Source: an archaeon (GTDB lineage: Archaea > Aenigmatarchaeota > Aenigmatarchaeia > CG10238-14 > SCSR01). From it: a stretch of DNA of 8,497 nucleotides. The stretch spans positions 1-8,497 of the forward strand of contig SCSR01000021.1 of the NCBI GenBank assembly GCA_004297575.1, in the 5' to 3' direction. The notes under the pieces were generated by a model. That model worked only from the letters and a program-made list of their open reading frames with translations, was not told the DNA's origin and ran no database searches. The position numbers were made by a program, and so were the translations under genes. Of the stretch, positions 6,343 to 8,497 are shown piece after piece (position 1 is the stretch's first letter; every line of letters begins with the position of its first letter).

Positions 6343-6356
6343 ATAATTAATTAAAA
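6343..6356 (+). promoter_or_regulatory. AT-rich TATA region of the permease operon
   Basis: AATTAATTAAA-type sequence; a TATA box within it centred near 6347 would start transcription at about 6373, the permease ATG. The exact box cannot be fixed because several overlapping AT stretches fit. Confidence 0.4.
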
Positions 6357-6360
6357 TTCC

Positions 6361-6369
6361 ATATATTTA
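6361..6369 (-). promoter_or_regulatory. TATA box of serS
   Basis: On the minus strand this reads TAAATATAT, centred 28-30 bases before the serS ATG at 6335, so the leader would be absent or only a few bases long. It lies beyond the permease TATA region, so the two divergent promoters cross over each other in a 37-base gap. Confidence 0.5.
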
Positions 6370-6372
6370 CTT

Positions 6373-7659
6373 ATGTCTAAACTGCGCCAGGTGCTAACTC
6401 TGTACGATTTGGTCATCTTCGGCGTAGGCATCATAGTCGGCGCAGGCATATACAGCCTCATCGGCGAAGCTGCCGGAGTAGCAGGGCATGGCGTCTGGCT
6501 TTCAGTCGTCATCGCAGGCTTTGTCTCCTTACTGACAGGGTTGAGCTTTGCAGAGATGTCAGGGATATACCCCAGCACTCATGGGTATTACCAGCTGCTG
6601 AAGAATTCGCTGAAAATCTTCGGAGGCAAGCTGTGGGGGTTCGTCGTCCAAAGTATGCTGATTTTCGCAAGCATCTTCGCTATCGTCACCATCGCGCTAT
6701 CATTCGCAGGATATCTCAATTCGATAGTCCAAATCAATCCTATACTTGTTTCGTTTGCAGTGATAGCAATCTCTGGCCTGATAACATTCATCGGCATCCG
6801 CGAGTCTTCAAGGACGGTTACAATCATGGCGCTTTTCGAGATATTCGGCCTTTTTGTTGTGATAGTAGCGGGATTTTTCTATACGACCTCAAATTATTCC
6901 AACCTGCTCAATTTTGATTTCGGTCCTAATATCTTTCTTGCATCAGCGTTGATATTTTTCGCATACACTGGTTTCGAGCTGCTGCCTGCCCAGTCAGAGG
7001 AAGCGAAATCCCCGAGGAAATATCTGCCAAAGGCCATCATGATTGCAATATCGATATCCATCATCATCTATGTGCTTGTCGCGGTAGCGCTTTCCAATCT
7101 CATGAATCCAACTGATCTTGCCAATTCCAACTCTCCCTTGACTGATGTCATCTCCCGTGTCCTAGGCCCAGAAATGTCATTTATAGTCTTGCTTGCAGCC
7201 CTGTCTGCCACCTCGTCAGGCGTGTTAGGCATCATAGTTGCAGGCTCCAGGCTGTTGTATGGTCTGGGAAAGCAGAAGCTTGTGCCCGAGCATTTTTCCA
7301 AAGTATTCCCTCGTCTGCGCACGCCATATATCGCAATCATGGGCATATCAGCTGCCAGCATATTCTTTGTTCTCATCATGGATAGCCTTACGCAGGTTGC
7401 ATTGCTTGCGAACCTGATGACACTGTTCACTTTCCTGCTAGTGAATATCTCCATCATCGCGTTGCGTGTCAGGAATCCCAAGCTTCACAGGCATTTCAAA
7501 GTTCCGTTCGCCGTTGCAAACGTGCCGATACCATCCGTGATAGCCGTCATATCAATATTGATGATGATAACCCAGTTCTCAGTCGAGACTCTTAAATGGG
7601 GTCTGGCTATTGTGCTAGCAAGCATTGCATTTTATTTTGTGGCTGACGGTGGAGACTGA
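6373..7659 (+). CDS. APC-superfamily amino acid permease
   Basis: A secondary transporter in the cytoplasmic membrane, probably moving amino acids or polyamines with protons or by exchange; the exact substrate cannot be read. The 428 residues form about 12 hydrophobic segments (about 10-33, 42-62, 75-106, 112-131, 141-161, about 180-197, 215-235, 258-290, 309-328, 334-356, 376-398, 404-424). The first helix carries the family's glycine-rich unwound substrate site (FGVGIIVGAGIYSLIG), and helix 6 with its following loop has FFAYTGFELLPAQSEEAKSPRKYLPKA-like spacing, the conserved aromatic-Y-x-G-F-E and EE..SPRKYLPKA signature. The ATG at 6373 begins MSKLRQVLTLYDL, a usual APC N-terminus. Its stop overlaps the next gene's start by one base (TGATG), so the two are likely co-transcribed. 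Confidence 0.9.
   Translation: MSKLRQVLTLYDLVIFGVGIIVGAGIYSLIGEAAGVAGHGVWLSVVIAGFVSLLTGLSFAEMSGIYPSTHGYYQLLKNSLKIFGGKLWGFVVQSMLIFASIFAIVTIALSFAGYLNSIVQINPILVSFAVIAISGLITFIGIRESSRTVTIMALFEIFGLFVVIVAGFFYTTSNYSNLLNFDFGPNIFLASALIFFAYTGFELLPAQSEEAKSPRKYLPKAIMIAISISIIIYVLVAVALSNLMNPTDLANSNSPLTDVISRVLGPEMSFIVLLAALSATSSGVLGIIVAGSRLLYGLGKQKLVPEHFSKVFPRLRTPYIAIMGISAASIFFVLIMDSLTQVALLANLMTLFTFLLVNISIIALRVRNPKLHRHFKVPFAVANVPIPSVIAVISILMMITQFSVETLKWGLAIVLASIAFYFVADGGD
7648..7653 (+). promoter_or_regulatory. Shine-Dalgarno site of the GT-C glycosyltransferase gene
   Basis: GGTGGA inside the permease end lies 5 bases before ATG 7659, the same GGTG core and spacing used inside the ribosomal operon. Confidence 0.5.
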
Positions 7660-8497
7660 TGAAACAGATAACTTTCTTGTTTGCAGCAGCAATCGCAGTC
7701 CTGGTTGCCATGTTCCTGTTCAAGGGTCCGCTGGATTGGGATGCGTTGGTCTACATAATGAACGCCAAGAACATGGTGAATGGCTACGTGTACTATGAGG
7801 ATTATAGGCCGCCGATGCTTCCCATTGTGTATTCGGTATTTTTCCTGGTTTCACAGAGTGAATTCATTCCAAGGATACTGTCATTGTTGTTCTCGATGGC
7901 AACTGTCGGCGCGCTTTATCTGCTGGTCAAAAAACTGTACAATCAAAGAATCGCACTTTATAGCACCGCTTTCTTTGCTTTCTCTGCAGGATTCCTCATC
8001 TGGTCGAACAGCGCCTACACAGAAATACCCAGCCTGCTCTTAACCATCCTTTCGATACTCACATATCTCCGTGGAGGGAAATGGTATGCTGCGTCAGGTG
8101 CCCTTGCTGCATCGGCTGCGCTCATGAGATATACGGCTGTCTACATCATTGTCTCGTTCCTTTTGTATGAGATTTTCATCCGAAAGCTCAAGTTCATGAA
8201 AGGCTATGTGATATTCCTGCTGGCTTTCATTCTTTCCTTCATCCCATTGCTCTACTACAATTGGCTGGCATTCCAGAATCCGATATATCCGCTGCTGGAG
8301 AATTTCAGGCTTGCCACAGGAGCGTCGACCGCACTATACGAGTATGCAAACATATTCGCTGCGCTTAACCCTGTCGTGATTCTGGCTTCAATCATGTATG
8401 TTTTGAGAAGGAAGCTGGGCAAACCAGACAAGACAATGCTGATCCTGTTCCTGCCCATACTGATATTCTACATGCTGGTCTCGCATAGGGAGCTGAG
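7659..8497 (+). CDS. GT-C-type membrane glycosyltransferase (ArnT/PMT-like), 3' partial
   Basis: The gene runs off the right edge; 279 residues are visible. Enzymes of this fold transfer a sugar from a polyprenyl- or dolichyl-phosphate donor on the outer face of the membrane, to lipid, protein or glycan acceptors. Signs: a first helix at about 4-21; then an extracytoplasmic loop with an acidic pair in GPLDWDALVYIMNAKN (D26, D28), the place of the catalytic acid; an RPPMLPIVY segment (50-58) like the RPPLYP of this family; an AYTEIPSLLL motif (119-128); an ALMRYTAVY helix (155-162); and HREL at 276-279, where related families have an H-(K/R)-E motif. At least seven hydrophobic helices are present. 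It starts at ATG 7659 within TGATG, coupled to the permease. Acceptor and sugar are unknown. Confidence 0.82.
   Translation, partial: MKQITFLFAAAIAVLVAMFLFKGPLDWDALVYIMNAKNMVNGYVYYEDYRPPMLPIVYSVFFLVSQSEFIPRILSLLFSMATVGALYLLVKKLYNQRIALYSTAFFAFSAGFLIWSNSAYTEIPSLLLTILSILTYLRGGKWYAASGALAASAALMRYTAVYIIVSFLLYEIFIRKLKFMKGYVIFLLAFILSFIPLLYYNWLAFQNPIYPLLENFRLATGASTALYEYANIFAALNPVVILASIMYVLRRKLGKPDKTMLILFLPILIFYMLVSHREL

Noticed and set aside
5860..6354. Long open frame on the plus strand opposite serS
   Set aside because: It is antisense to the well-conserved SerRS coiled-coil arm; serine- and phenylalanine-rich composition is the usual shadow of a lysine/glutamate-rich helix.
1..8497. CRISPR arrays, tRNA or rRNA genes, insertion sequences, attachment sites
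   Set aside because: Reading both strands showed no spaced direct repeats, cloverleaf sequences, transposase motifs or terminal inverted repeats, and nearly every base is in a gene.

Overview
The window reads as archaeal chromosome. Evidence: the archaeal/eukaryotic-only ribosomal protein eS4, an archaeal-type prepilin peptidase with a C-terminal extension, TATA boxes placed about 26-27 bases before start codons (apparently leaderless genes), and GGTG-type Shine-Dalgarno sites before internal operon genes. A short, broken ribosomal-protein operon and compact, overlapping genes would fit a DPANN-like lineage, but the sequence alone does not fix this.

Layout. (1) 3-1748: 3' part of an AT-rich gene encoding a SNF2-type helicase C-terminal half fused to a class I SAM methyltransferase; its start lies before the window. 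(2) 1793-3283: a tight ribosomal operon eS4 - uL5 - unrecognised 55-aa ORF - uS14, with every internal gene overlapping the previous one by 8-11 bases. (3) 3280-3687, minus: a two-CBS-domain protein whose stop codon is interleaved with that of uS14 in a CTAG. (4) 3756-4607: A24-family prepilin/prearchaellin peptidase, divergent from the CBS gene. (5) 4640-5077: a short AT-rich orphan gene, converging with and overlapping serS. (6) 5064-6335, minus: seryl-tRNA synthetase. (7) 6373-7659: APC-family amino acid permease, divergent from serS across 37 bp. (8) 7659-8497: a multi-membrane GT-C-type glycosyltransferase, coupled to the permease by a 1-base overlap and cut off by the window end.

Function. 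Most of the window is housekeeping: translation (eS4, uL5, uS14, SerRS), pilin processing, nutrient uptake and envelope glycosylation. The two AT-rich genes (helicase-methyltransferase and the 145-aa orphan) stand apart in base composition and look like acquired or fast-evolving genes. The most interesting items are the helicase-methyltransferase fusion, the unknown small ORF inside the ribosomal operon, and the two clear modes of translation start (leaderless with TATA versus GGTG Shine-Dalgarno with mostly non-AUG codons). No tRNA, rRNA, CRISPR array or insertion sequence was seen, and no stretch over 100 bases lacks a gene.
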